This document shows, one piece after another, positions 17,235 through 25,859 of a stretch of 32,546 bases of DNA. The stretch lies in assembly GCA_015068525.1 (NCBI GenBank), contig SVKJ01000016.1, forward strand, positions 1 through 32,546, in the 5' to 3' direction. How positions within the stretch are numbered: position 1 is the stretch's first letter; every line of letters starts with the position of its first letter. The stretch is from Oscillospiraceae bacterium. GTDB taxonomy: Bacteria > Bacillota > Clostridia > UMGS1840 > HGM11507. Position numbers and translations under genes: made by a program. The notes under the pieces were generated by a model that searched no databases, had not been told where the DNA came from, and saw nothing but the letters and a program-made list of their open reading frames with translations.

Positions 17235-19154
17235 TTATTCCTTAGTTTCCTGGGTTGTTTCTTGGGCTGTTTCCTCAGTTATTACTGTTTCTTCAACTGT
17301 TTCGTTGACACAAACATCGGTAAAATAATCATCTTCAAAAACAACTTCTTCCTTTTGATAAGGGAAAATTTTAATAAATTCATCTGCTTCAATCTTTTCT
17401 TTTTCGAGTAAGACTTTAGCGACTTCATGAAGTTTATCCATATTTTCGTTAAGAAGTTTTATACAAATATTATAAGCATTGTCAATAATATTTGAAATTT
17501 CTTCGTCAATTATTGCCGCGATATGCTCAGAGTAATCCCTTGTGCGCCCAAAATCTTTTCCTAAGAACACTTCGTCATTACTTGCACCAAAAACCATAGG
17601 TCCCAACTTTTCGCTCATACCATACTTTGTAACCATATCTTTTGCAATTTTGGTTGCACGTTCAATATCGTTTGACGCTCCTGTACTTATATCGTTAAGG
17701 ACAAGTTTTTCAGCAACTCTTCCACCGAGCAACGAATTGATTTCTTCCAACATTTCCGTTTTGGAAGAATAGGATTTATCGCTTGAAGGTAAGGAAAGTG
17801 TATATCCTCCTGCTCTTCCTCTCGGGATAATGGAAATCTGATGAACTTTATCCAAAGTAGGCATAAGCGCTGTAATAATAGCATGACCTGCTTCGTGATA
17901 TGCAGTAAGTTCTTTATCCTTTTTGGTTCTTTTTCTTGTTTTCTTTTCCGGACCTGCTATAACCTTAATCATAGCATCTTCCATATCTTTATTGCTGATT
18001 TTTGTACGGTTATCTCTTGCTGCTAAAAGCGCAGATTCGTTAAGAAGATTTTCTAAATCTGCACCGGTAAATCCCTGAGTGGTTTTTGCAATAACCGATA
18101 AATCTATATCATCTTCGAACTTCTTATTTCTTGCGTGGACTCTCAGTATTGCTTCTCTCCCTAAAATATCAGGATAGCCTACTAAAATCTGCCTGTCAAA
18201 TCTGCCCGGTCTTAAAAGTGCCGGGTCTAATATATCAGGTCGGTTAGTTGCAGCAATAACAATTATATTAGTGTTTGATGTAAACCCATCCATCTCAACC
18301 AAAAGTTGATTAAGAGTTTGTTCTCTTTCATCATGGCCTCCGCCAAGACCTGCTCCACGGTGCCTTCCCACTGCATCTATTTCGTCAATGAAAATAATAC
18401 AAGGAGAACTTTTTTTAGCCTGTTCAAATAAATCTCTTACTCTTGATGCCCCCACACCGACATACATTTCAACAAAGTCTGAACCGCTTATGGAGAAGAA
18501 TGTAACACCTGCTTCCCCTGCAACTGCTTTGGCAAGAAGTGTTTTACCTGTTCCGGGAGGTCCTACAAGAAGCACTCCTTTAGGAACTCTTGCGCCTATA
18601 TCGGTAAATTTCTGAGGTTCTTTTAAAAATTCAACTATTTCGGCTAAATCTTCTTTTTCCTCATCAACCCCTGCCACATCTTTAAACGTAACAGAAACGT
18701 TTTCTCCGTTTACAGCTTTGGCTCTGCTTTTGCCAAAGTTCATTATTTTACCACCGCCCTGCGACTGACGAAGAAATACAGTCCAGAATATAACAATGGC
18801 ACCGATTATAAGAAGAGTCGGTAAAAAAGAAATCCACCATGGAATTTCTGCAGGTTTTCTCGTGTCAACCTTTATTGTTCCTGCTGTAATCTGCTCTAAA
18901 ATAACAGGGTCTATATCCTGCCTTAGCGTTAAATAATTGGGAATAGAAACTTCTGCCACTTTATCATCATTGTAAGTAGCAACAGCAGTATTTTCTACTA
19001 TAACCAATTCTTTAACAAGTCCTGCCCTTATATCAGCCACAAGTTCAGAATAAATTTTCACATCTGTTTTTTCAGGCATAGTAAGTGCAACTATTGCAAC
19101 AAAAACAGATATAAGAAGTAGATAAAATGCAATCTCTTTAATGTGTTTTTTCAA
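17235..19154 (-). CDS. ftsH: ATP-dependent zinc metalloprotease FtsH
   Basis: A 639-aa inner-membrane AAA+ protease that extracts and degrades membrane and regulatory proteins. Transmembrane segments at about 7-25 and 108-128 flank a short extracytoplasmic domain. Walker A is GPPGTGKT at 198-205, Walker B is IIFIDEIDAVG, and the second region of homology contains NRPDILDPALLRPGRFD. The zinc-binding HEAGH is at 420-424, and the downstream Asp ligand lies in VLNDISTGASNDIERAT. The C-terminal tail is acidic and Thr-rich. The start codon is TTG at 19154 (forward CAA), chosen because AGGAGG lies exactly 7 nt upstream. A 10-bp hairpin lies between hpt and this ribosome site. Confidence 0.97.
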   Translation of the reverse strand: MKKHIKEIAFYLLLISVFVAIVALTMPEKTDVKIYSELVADIRAGLVKELVIVENTAVATYNDDKVAEVSIPNYLTLRQDIDPVILEQITAGTIKVDTRKPAEIPWWISFLPTLLIIGAIVIFWTVFLRQSQGGGKIMNFGKSRAKAVNGENVSVTFKDVAGVDEEKEDLAEIVEFLKEPQKFTDIGARVPKGVLLVGPPGTGKTLLAKAVAGEAGVTFFSISGSDFVEMYVGVGASRVRDLFEQAKKSSPCIIFIDEIDAVGRHRGAGLGGGHDEREQTLNQLLVEMDGFTSNTNIIVIAATNRPDILDPALLRPGRFDRQILVGYPDILGREAILRVHARNKKFEDDIDLSVIAKTTQGFTGADLENLLNESALLAARDNRTKISNKDMEDAMIKVIAGPEKKTRKRTKKDKELTAYHEAGHAIITALMPTLDKVHQISIIPRGRAGGYTLSLPSSDKSYSSKTEMLEEINSLLGGRVAEKLVLNDISTGASNDIERATKIAKDMVTKYGMSEKLGPMVFGASNDEVFLGKDFGRTRDYSEHIAAIIDEEISNIIDNAYNICIKLLNENMDKLHEVAKVLLEKEKIEADEFIKIFPYQKEEVVFEDDYFTDVCVNETVEETVITEETAQETTQETKE

Positions 19155-19170
19155 TTTTTTGCCTCCTAAT

Positions 19171-19196
19171 TAAGCAGTTAAATCAGTAACTGCTTA
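19171..19196 (-). promoter_or_regulatory. Hairpin between hpt and ftsH, overlapping the hpt stop
   Basis: TAAGCAGTTA (19171-19180) and TAACTGCTTA (19187-19196) form a perfect 10-bp stem with a 6-nt loop. It includes the hpt stop codon and ends a few bases before the ftsH AGGAGG. No uridine tract follows, so termination is unlikely. It could set ftsH translation relative to hpt or act in mRNA processing. Confidence 0.55.
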
Positions 19197-19733
19197 CTCA
19201 TATATTTCCCTTTTAAGCACCCCTACAAACGGAAGGTCACGGTATTTTTCTGCATAATCAAGCCCGTACCCTATAATAAATTCGTTTGGAATATCAAAGC
19301 CTATGTAATCAACATCAACCTGTGCTGTTCTTCTTTCAGGTTTATTAAGAAGAGTACAGATTTTAAGTGACGAAGGATTTCTTTTTAATAATTCTTCTTT
19401 AAGCTTTGACAGAGTAATCCCTGAATCAATAATATCTTCAACAATAAGGACATCTTTTCCTGATATATCAGTATCAAGGTCTTTTTTTATCTTTAATTCC
19501 CCTGATGTTTCGGTAGAATTACCATAACTTGATACGGTCATAAAATCAATGGAAACTTCAGAGTTAATATTTCTTATAAGGTCCGCAAGAAATACTACCG
19601 ACCCCTTAAGTATTCCCAATGCAAGAATTTTTTTATCTTTGTAATCTTCGGATATTCTATTCCCCAGTTCTCTTATTCTCTTTGCCAGTTCTTCTTCAGT
19701 TATTAGAATTTTTTCAACATCTTTTGTTTTCAT
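19194..19733 (-). CDS. hpt: Hypoxanthine(-guanine) phosphoribosyltransferase
   Basis: A 179-aa cytoplasmic purine-salvage enzyme that joins hypoxanthine or guanine to PRPP. The PRPP-binding motif LIVEDIIDSGITL is at about 96-108 with the acidic pair E99-D100. Other signs are ILKGSVVFLADLIR (about 41-54) and SSYGNSTETSGEL (68-80), the mobile active-site loop. Length is normal. Its ATG overlaps the tilS stop (ATGA), and GGGGATG lies just upstream. Translationally coupled tilS-hpt followed by ftsH is a conserved arrangement in Firmicutes. Confidence 0.96.
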   Translation of the reverse strand: MKTKDVEKILITEEELAKRIRELGNRISEDYKDKKILALGILKGSVVFLADLIRNINSEVSIDFMTVSSYGNSTETSGELKIKKDLDTDISGKDVLIVEDIIDSGITLSKLKEELLKRNPSSLKICTLLNKPERRTAQVDVDYIGFDIPNEFIIGYGLDYAEKYRDLPFVGVLKREIYE

Positions 19734-21058
19734 TTTTTCATCCCCCGTATAGTAAGACAGTATCTTCCGTCTTTCCCCTCTTTTTTATATAATCCCGGTA
19801 TCCATATAATTTCATCATCTTTTAAAATTATCGGATAGGTTTTTCTTTCTTCTCTTGGTACTTTTTTGTCAATAAAAAGGTCCTTTACTTTTTTGTGACC
19901 GACATTTTTTATATATACCTTATCGCCCTCTTTTCTGCATCTTACTTTAAGAGAGGATATGTCAGAAAGCAATATATATTCTTCACCATTTTTTGCCTCT
20001 TCGGATATATTTATTAAAAAATCTGCCCCTTTGATTATATTATCCCCCAAAATTAAATCGGAGCAGTATTCTTCTTTGGTTTCCTTCTCTTTAATAATAA
20101 ATTTATCATACTGAATATATCCGTATACTTTGGAGGAGAGGTTTATTTCCTTCCCTGTTTTAGCATCTTTAATAAGTTTTATAAGACTGTCCAGTTTGGT
20201 TTTTGATACTGTTACGTTAAACAGGTTTTTAAGAACGTTTTTTAGCGCTCTTGACAAAACTGCATCATGAGTTTTTGAAAGTATATCAACAGGAAACTGT
20301 ACACCTTTATTTTTAATTATTCCCGTGTTTAATATATTTTCTACATCAAATGATATATATTCACTATCTTTTTTAAAAATATCTATCGTATTTAAAATAA
20401 CTTGTTCAGAGAAAGAAAAGTTTTCTTTTAAATACGGAATTAACATAAGCCTTATTTTGTTTCTTAAGTAATCTGTTTTAAAATTAGTTTCATCTGTAAC
20501 AAAATCCTGATTTATCGAATTTAAGTAATTTTCAATATCTTCCCTTTTTGTTTCAATCAAAGGCCTTATAACATTATCCTCTCTTACAGGTTTAACCGAG
20601 ATAAGACCATCCGAAGATGCTCCTCTTAAAAGTCTTATAAAAAACGTTTCAACCTGATCGTTAAGATTATGCGCAGTTGCAATTTTAGTCGCACCTGTTT
20701 CCTCTTTAATTTTATGGAAAAAATCGTATCTTACAATTCTTCCTGCTTCCTCTTCCGAAACTTTAAGCCTCTCTTTTTCTTCTTTTATGTCTGCATTTTT
20801 TATAAAAAAATCCAAATTTTCCTTTTTACATAAATCTCTTACAAAATCTTCGTCTCTTTTTGCAGTTTCTCTTAAGTTGTGATTGATATGACATACTGCA
20901 ATTTTTTTTATTTTCAAAGTTTCTTTAAGGCTGATAAGCGATTTTAAGAGCGCAACTGAATCAGCACCGCCCGAAACACCGACCAAAACAGTATCACCGG
21001 GTGTTATAAGATTATATTTTTTAATTGTTTTTAAAACATTTTTTAAAAAACTATTCAT
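19730..21058 (-). CDS. tilS: tRNA(Ile)-lysidine synthase
   Basis: A cytoplasmic enzyme that uses ATP and lysine to convert C34 of the CAU-anticodon tRNA-Ile to lysidine, making it read AUA. With the start chosen here (442 aa) the PP-loop SGGADS is at residues 29-34. HNLNDQVETFFIRLLRG, with the conserved catalytic region, and a C-terminal substrate-binding domain with GDKVYIKNVGHKKVKDLF follow. An upstream ATG at 21097 is in frame, but it would put 39 nt more inside dnaB and add a family-atypical leader; the ATG at 21058 gives an 8-nt overlap with the dnaB end and the normal family N-terminus. The ribosome site is weak, consistent with translational coupling. Confidence 0.93.
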   Translation of the reverse strand: MNSFLKNVLKTIKKYNLITPGDTVLVGVSGGADSVALLKSLISLKETLKIKKIAVCHINHNLRETAKRDEDFVRDLCKKENLDFFIKNADIKEEKERLKVSEEEAGRIVRYDFFHKIKEETGATKIATAHNLNDQVETFFIRLLRGASSDGLISVKPVREDNVIRPLIETKREDIENYLNSINQDFVTDETNFKTDYLRNKIRLMLIPYLKENFSFSEQVILNTIDIFKKDSEYISFDVENILNTGIIKNKGVQFPVDILSKTHDAVLSRALKNVLKNLFNVTVSKTKLDSLIKLIKDAKTGKEINLSSKVYGYIQYDKFIIKEKETKEEYCSDLILGDNIIKGADFLINISEEAKNGEEYILLSDISSLKVRCRKEGDKVYIKNVGHKKVKDLFIDKKVPREERKTYPIILKDDEIIWIPGLYKKEGKDGRYCLTIRGMKK

Positions 21059-22376
21059 AAGTGTTTTCCATTGTATAGAAGGTAGTATATTCTCCAATCC
21101 AGGTAAGTTTTACCGTTCCGGTTTCCCCTGACCTGTTTTTAGCAATAATACATTCACATACATTTTTATCTTCGGTTTCTTCATTATATGCTTCATCTCT
21201 GTATAAAAACATAACAATGTCGGCATCCTGCTCTATTGCTCCCGATTCTCTTAAGTCCGAAAGCATTGGTCTGTGATCGTCTTTCCTTTGTTCCACCGCT
21301 CTTGACAGTTGCGAAAGTGCAATTAGCGGAACACCAAGTTCTTTTGCTATAAGTTTAAGATTTCGGCTGATTTCGGAGATTTCCTGTTGTCTTGATTCCT
21401 TACTTGTTCCACTCATAAGCTGTAAATAGTCAACTACAATCAGTCCAATGTTTTTTTCAAGTTTAAGCCTTTTACACTTTGCACGAAGTTCGGTATATGA
21501 AATAGACGGCGTATCGTCAATATACAAAGGAGATGACGCAACAGGCTCCATCGCTTCAATATATTTTACAATATCCTGTTCGGTAAGACTCCCGCCCTTT
21601 ATTTTTTTATTGTCAATCTTTGCCTCAGAACATATAATCCTGTTGGCAAGTTCTTCTTTTGACATTTCAAGAGTAAAAATGGCAGTAGGAATATTTTGCC
21701 TTATGGCAACATTTTGTGCAATATTTGCCGCAAAACTCGATTTACCCATACCCGGTCTTGCTGCAATAAGTATAAGGTTACCCGGTTGCATACCTAAAAT
21801 TTTACTGTCAAGATATTTAAATCCTGTCGGCAAACCGCTTATGTCAAGACCGTTATTCATTATATCGGAAAGTTTGTGATAATTATCATAAAGAATACTT
21901 CTGATGTGCGAAACTTCCCTGTTCTGATTTTGCTGTGCAACGGTAAAAACCTTGTCAATCGCAAGATCCAACATATTGGAAACCGTTCCGTCATCATAAC
22001 AGATTTTATTGATTTCTTCACTTGCTTTAATAAGGTTTCTTTGAATTGCCTTATTCTTTATGATTTCACTGTACGCCGAAACATTTAATGATAGTGGCAT
22101 ATTATTTATAATTTCTTTTAAGTAGTCATTGCCACCCACTGATTCAAAAGTACCCTGAGATTTTAAAAGATTGCCAAGAGTAACAACATCAATAGGCTGA
22201 CTTGTGTTAAATAAATCAACCATTGCCTGAAATATATGTTTGTTCTTTTCAATATAGAAATGTCCCGCTTCTGTAATATCTAAAACTTCGGAAATTCTTG
22301 CCGGCTCAAGAAGTACTGAGCCTATAACGGCTTGTTCAGCCTCGACAGAATACGGCAATTCTTTAATTATATCCAT
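21051..22376 (-). CDS. dnaB: Replicative DNA helicase DnaB
   Basis: A 441-aa hexameric helicase that unwinds DNA ahead of the replication fork and recruits primase (DnaC in B. subtilis naming). The N-terminal domain (about 1-110) begins PYSVEAEQAVIGSVL. The RecA-like C-terminal domain has Walker A RPGMGKSS with K212, Walker B LIVVDYLQLM, and the DNA-binding loop LSQLSRAVEQRKDDHRPMLS. Length is normal, so there is no intein. It starts 4 nt after the rplI stop, and an AGAGGT ribosome site overlaps the end of rplI. Confidence 0.97.
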   Translation of the reverse strand: MDIIKELPYSVEAEQAVIGSVLLEPARISEVLDITEAGHFYIEKNKHIFQAMVDLFNTSQPIDVVTLGNLLKSQGTFESVGGNDYLKEIINNMPLSLNVSAYSEIIKNKAIQRNLIKASEEINKICYDDGTVSNMLDLAIDKVFTVAQQNQNREVSHIRSILYDNYHKLSDIMNNGLDISGLPTGFKYLDSKILGMQPGNLILIAARPGMGKSSFAANIAQNVAIRQNIPTAIFTLEMSKEELANRIICSEAKIDNKKIKGGSLTEQDIVKYIEAMEPVASSPLYIDDTPSISYTELRAKCKRLKLEKNIGLIVVDYLQLMSGTSKESRQQEISEISRNLKLIAKELGVPLIALSQLSRAVEQRKDDHRPMLSDLRESGAIEQDADIVMFLYRDEAYNEETEDKNVCECIIAKNRSGETGTVKLTWIGEYTTFYTMENTYE

Positions 22377-22380
22377 ATTA

Positions 22381-22827
22381 TTATAAAACCTCTGTTTTAA
22401 CTTTTATTTTAGCAGTAACATCTTTATGAAGTTTAATTTCGACCTCATAAATACCTGCAAGTTTTATATTGTCTTTTAAAAGAATTTTTCTTTTGTCAAT
22501 TTCAACTTTCAAATCTTTTTTTACTTTGTCTGCTATATCCATTGAGGTAATAGAGCCGAAAAGTTTTCCGCCTTCTCCGCCTTTTGTCGCAATAACAACC
22601 TGTTTGCCTTCAATCTGGTCTTTAAGTGCTTTTGCATTGTCAAGTTCAACCTGTCTTTTATGCTCTTCAGACGCATTCTTATTCTTTAAGATATTCATAT
22701 TATCATTAGTAGCAGGAACTGCAAGACCTTTTTTAATTAAAAAGTTATTTGCATATCCGTCAGAAACGTTTTTAACATCGCCTTTTTTACCCTGCCCTTT
22801 AACATCCTGTGTCAAAATTACTTTCAT
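22381..22827 (-). CDS. rplI: 50S ribosomal protein L9
   Basis: A 148-aa ribosomal protein that binds 23S rRNA near the base of the L1 stalk and helps maintain reading frame. The N-terminal signature MKVILTQDVKGQGKKGD and YANNFLIKKGLAVPAT are diagnostic. A long charged helix (about 45-75) connects to the C-terminal domain. The start is ATG with AGGAG at good spacing, overlapping the gdpP stop region. It lies in the common gdpP-rplI-dnaB order. Confidence 0.97.
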   Translation of the reverse strand: MKVILTQDVKGQGKKGDVKNVSDGYANNFLIKKGLAVPATNDNMNILKNKNASEEHKRQVELDNAKALKDQIEGKQVVIATKGGEGGKLFGSITSMDIADKVKKDLKVEIDKRKILLKDNIKLAGIYEVEIKLHKDVTAKIKVKTEVL

Positions 22828-22830
22828 TTT

Positions 22831-24816
22831 TTATTCTCCTATAACTTCATCTATATTCTTAATAAGTTCTTCCATAACAGCGTTGACATCAGAGTTATCA
22901 ACCTGAGTACCTGCCGATAACTGATGACCGCCTCCGCCCATTTTTTCCATAACAACCTGCACGTTTATATTGCCTATACTTCTGGCAGAAATCTTACAAA
23001 CTTCACCATCAGAATATATAACAAATGTTGTTGTAATACCTTTGATATTTATAAGTTCATCAGCAGCCTGTGCAATAACTGTCGTATCATCAATATCTTC
23101 GCTGATATACTTACTTATCGCAATAGTATCTTTATAGATAATTGCATCATTTATAATTTCACTTCTTATTTTATATGTTTTAAGGTCACACTTAACAAGT
23201 TCTTTTGCTTCTGCAGTATCAAGCCCCGAACGTCTTAAGAAAGATGCTGCCTCAAATGTTCTGACCCCTGTTTTAAAAGTAAAGTTCTTGGTATCAATAA
23301 GCATTCCCGCATATAAAGCCTGACATTCTACAGGATTTAATTTTATCTTTTCTCCCATATACTGCAGAATTTCAACAACAAGTTCACTTGTAGAAGATGC
23401 GTATGGCTCATGATAAGCAAGGGTAGCGTTATCAATAAATTCAGGACTCTTTCTGTGATGGTCAATTAAAACTACTGTTTCTGCTCCCTCAATTACTTCT
23501 TCATAAGGGAAAAGAGTTTTTTTATGAGCATCAACAAGTACAAGCATTCCTGATGAGTCAAGTAAAGATTCTGCCTGATACTTATTTATAATAACATCTT
23601 TATATTCTTCATATTCAGCCATTTCATCTATAATATCTTTTAAAGACGGTGTAACCTCGTCAAGCAGAATATATGCATTTCTTTTAACGCTTTTTGCAGC
23701 TCTTACTATTCCTAAAGCACTTCCGAATGCATCCATATCGCAATCCGAATGCCCCATAACAACTATATTTTCTTTGCTTTCCATAAGTTCCTTAAGGGCA
23801 AGAGCCACAACTCTTGAACGAACTTTGCTTCTCTTTTCAACCTCTTTGGATGCTCCTCCATGAAATGAAAAACCTTTTTTGTCTTTTATAACAACCTGAT
23901 CTCCGCCACGTCCTAAAGCCATATCTATCGAATTTGCAGAAAATTCTTCATTCTCCAAAGGACTCGCTCCGCCATGCCCTATTCCTATACTGAATGTCAG
24001 ATGGATTTCAGCATCGTTAACATTAAGAACAAAATCTCTTAATTTTTCAAAATCACGCTTTAAGTAACTTTCAAGGTGTTTCTTCTCAAAATATATATTA
24101 TATTTATCTTTTTCCTGCTTTTTAATAACTGCATTGGTGTTTTGCGCCCAACCATATATATGTTTATCGGTATCTGCTATTAACACGGCACGCTGGGATT
24201 CATTAAGTCCGTTTATTGCTTCATCGTAGTTATCTATAACGATTTTACCAATAACAAGTTCTTTTTCTTCAAGTGTTTTTTTATAGTAAACTTCATCGGT
24301 TATATCTATAAAATATACCATTGAATAAAATTTATCTTCCACCTGAGAAACTTTCAATTTATTTCCAAGAATATTATATGTTTTACCTTCAAATTCGACT
24401 GTTTCATCTATTTCTTCATTTAAGTCTTCAGATTTAATATGAGGAAAACCGTTTATAAGTGCTTTAATTGAAGATTCGGCAGGTCCGTCATCATAGAATA
24501 TATCCGCAAATTTATTGTTATACCATATAATTGTATCCTCATCTTTTAATATTGCAAGAGGAAGCATACTGTTTACAACAAAATCCTTTGATATAGAATC
24601 AGATGACAAAAACAAATCTTCAAGATATTCATTTAATTTCCTGTTTTTCTTATATGTTGTAAACCAATGCACCATAAAAAGTACAAAAACGCATAACAGT
24701 TCAATAAGACCTAACCATACATTAAAATACAAGGTAACAACAGAAAACAGCAAAAGTGCAAAAAAAGACGATTTACTGTTTGTTTTAAATAAGTTAAATA
24801 TATTTCCTTTATTCAT
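22831..24816 (-). CDS. gdpP: Cyclic-di-AMP phosphodiesterase GdpP (DHH/DHHA1)
   Basis: A 661-aa membrane protein that hydrolyses c-di-AMP to pApA, controlling osmolyte and cell-wall homeostasis. Two transmembrane helices (about 15-55), a PAS-like domain (about 75-155), a degenerate GGDEF domain (about 155-285) and a catalytic DHH domain: GHSDCDMDAFG at 355-365 with Mn ligands H356, D360 and D362, IDHH ending at H454, and DHHA1 GGGGH at 627-631. I chose the ATG at 24816. The in-frame ATG at 24873 would leave only about 9 nt after the predicted transcription start and adds 19 residues before the usual N-terminus, but neither start has a strong ribosome site, so this is uncertain. First gene of the gdpP-to-rnc cluster. 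Confidence 0.94.
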   Translation of the reverse strand: MNKGNIFNLFKTNSKSSFFALLLFSVVTLYFNVWLGLIELLCVFVLFMVHWFTTYKKNRKLNEYLEDLFLSSDSISKDFVVNSMLPLAILKDEDTIIWYNNKFADIFYDDGPAESSIKALINGFPHIKSEDLNEEIDETVEFEGKTYNILGNKLKVSQVEDKFYSMVYFIDITDEVYYKKTLEEKELVIGKIVIDNYDEAINGLNESQRAVLIADTDKHIYGWAQNTNAVIKKQEKDKYNIYFEKKHLESYLKRDFEKLRDFVLNVNDAEIHLTFSIGIGHGGASPLENEEFSANSIDMALGRGGDQVVIKDKKGFSFHGGASKEVEKRSKVRSRVVALALKELMESKENIVVMGHSDCDMDAFGSALGIVRAAKSVKRNAYILLDEVTPSLKDIIDEMAEYEEYKDVIINKYQAESLLDSSGMLVLVDAHKKTLFPYEEVIEGAETVVLIDHHRKSPEFIDNATLAYHEPYASSTSELVVEILQYMGEKIKLNPVECQALYAGMLIDTKNFTFKTGVRTFEAASFLRRSGLDTAEAKELVKCDLKTYKIRSEIINDAIIYKDTIAISKYISEDIDDTTVIAQAADELINIKGITTTFVIYSDGEVCKISARSIGNINVQVVMEKMGGGGHQLSAGTQVDNSDVNAVMEELIKNIDEVIGE

Positions 24817-24888
24817 AATATTTTTATATCCAATACTCCCATAATTTTTAAAGGGGTATTCCTTTCCCAGCATAATAAGGTAACTTAT

Positions 24889-24917
24889 ATTATAACAAAA
24901 GATTTAAATAAAGTCAA
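24889..24917 (-). promoter_or_regulatory. Promoter of the gdpP-to-rnc operon
   Basis: On the minus strand, TTGACT at 24917-24912, a 17-nt spacer and TATAAT at 24894-24889. The predicted start of transcription is near 24882. It is divergent from the eda promoter, and the two -35 boxes are only 16 nt apart. Confidence 0.8.
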
Positions 24918-24933
24918 TTAAAAAAGAAAATGT

Positions 24934-24962
24934 TTGACTTTATATTAAAATAGGTATAAAAT
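24934..24962 (+). promoter_or_regulatory. Promoter of eda
   Basis: TTGACT (24934-24939), a 17-nt spacer and TAAAAT (24957-24962), with a further AT-rich stretch after it. It gives a leader of about 50 nt to the eda ribosome site AAAGGAG. Confidence 0.7.
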
Positions 24963-25019
24963 ATATGTGGTTGTATAGTATATAATTCAACTATTACATA
25001 TAAAAAAGGAGAAATCAAA

Positions 25020-25664
25020 ATGGAAAAAGAAAAAGTACTTACAAGATTAACCGATACCGGTGTTGTTGGGGTTGTAAGAGCAACATCTGCTGAAGAAGCA
25101 ATAAAAATTTCCGAAGCATGTTTAGAAGGCGGAGTTGACGCTATCGAACTTACTTTTACAGTTCCTGGCGCTCACAAAGTTATTGAACAACTTGCTAACC
25201 ACTATAAAAATGGCGAAATGCTACTTGGCGCAGGAACAGTTTTAGACCCTGAAACCGCAAGAATAGCAATTTTATCAGGTGCACAATATGTAGTTAGTCC
25301 ATATTTTGACCCTGAAACAATTAAATTATGTAACAGATACAGAGTTCCCGGTATGCCTGGATGCACAACTATTAAAGAAGTAGTTAACGCTATGGAATCA
25401 GGCGCTGACATTATCAAAGTGTTCCCTGGCGAACTTTTTGGTCCTAAAATTATTAAATCAATAAAAGGTCCTCTTCCTCATGCAAAGGTTATGCCAACAG
25501 GCGGTGTTGATATTACAAACGTTGACCAGTGGATTAAAGCAGGTGCTGCAGCAGTTGGCGTAGGCGGTGCTTTAACTGCAGGCGCTAAAACAGGTGACTT
25601 TAAATCAATCACTGAAATGGCAAAACAGTTAGTTGCTAAAGTTAAAGAAGCAAGAGGGCTTTAA
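25020..25664 (+). CDS. eda: KDPG/KHG aldolase
   Basis: A 214-aa class I aldolase that splits 2-keto-3-deoxy-6-phosphogluconate into pyruvate and glyceraldehyde-3-phosphate, and can act on 2-keto-4-hydroxyglutarate, in the Entner-Doudoroff or hexuronate pathways. The Schiff-base lysine is K133 in IIKVFPG, with the catalytic Glu at E43 in AIELTFT. GAGTVLDPETA and MPTGGVD (phosphate binding) are also intact. Length is normal. The start is ATG with AAAGGAG 8 nt upstream. It stands alone between its promoter and a terminator. Partner genes such as a KDG kinase or uronate genes are not in the window, so the upstream pathway cannot be assigned. Confidence 0.94.
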   Translation: MEKEKVLTRLTDTGVVGVVRATSAEEAIKISEACLEGGVDAIELTFTVPGAHKVIEQLANHYKNGEMLLGAGTVLDPETARIAILSGAQYVVSPYFDPETIKLCNRYRVPGMPGCTTIKEVVNAMESGADIIKVFPGELFGPKIIKSIKGPLPHAKVMPTGGVDITNVDQWIKAGAAAVGVGGALTAGAKTGDFKSITEMAKQLVAKVKEARGL

Positions 25665-25684
25665 AAATCAGGAATTTCATTCAG

Positions 25685-25752
25685 TTCGAAATTCGAAGTT
25701 CGAAGTGCGAAATTAAATGCAAAGTGCAAAGTGCAAAGTGCAAAATGAGAAT
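25685..25752 (+). repeat. Heptameric repeat island (TTCGAAG / TGCAAAG units)
   Basis: Nine 7-bp units in two blocks: TTCGAAA, TTCGAAG, TTCGAAG, TGCGAAA (25685-25712), a 5-nt TTAAA, then TGCAAAG three times and TGCAAAA (25718-25745), ending TGAGAA. The two blocks share the period and the pattern T-(T/G)-C-(G/A)-A-A-(A/G). Related units recur at 26440-26467. No coding or terminator role is apparent. Confidence 0.85.
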
Positions 25753-25802
25753 TTTCCTTTGTTCTGTTGTAAATTTTTGCGCAAAGAAATGAATGATATA
25801 CT

Positions 25803-25833
25803 AAAAAGGCGATGTTTTTAGCATTGCCTTTTT
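25803..25833 (+). terminator. Terminator after eda
   Basis: AAAAAGGCGATG (25803-25814) pairs with CATTGCCTTTTT (25822-25833) with one G-U pair and a 7-nt loop. The 3' arm ends in a T run. It lies 139 nt after the eda stop and 26 nt before the adenosyltransferase, separating the two genes. Confidence 0.7.
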
Positions 25834-25859
25834 ATATCTAATAACTGGAGAATAAAAAA

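Noticed and set aside
21059..21097. Longer tilS start
   Set aside because: It would lie deeper inside dnaB and add residues not typical of TilS.
25746..25859. Cobalamin riboswitch before the adenosyltransferase
   Set aside because: The space is short, it is filled by repeats and a simple terminator, and no B12-box-like pattern is visible.
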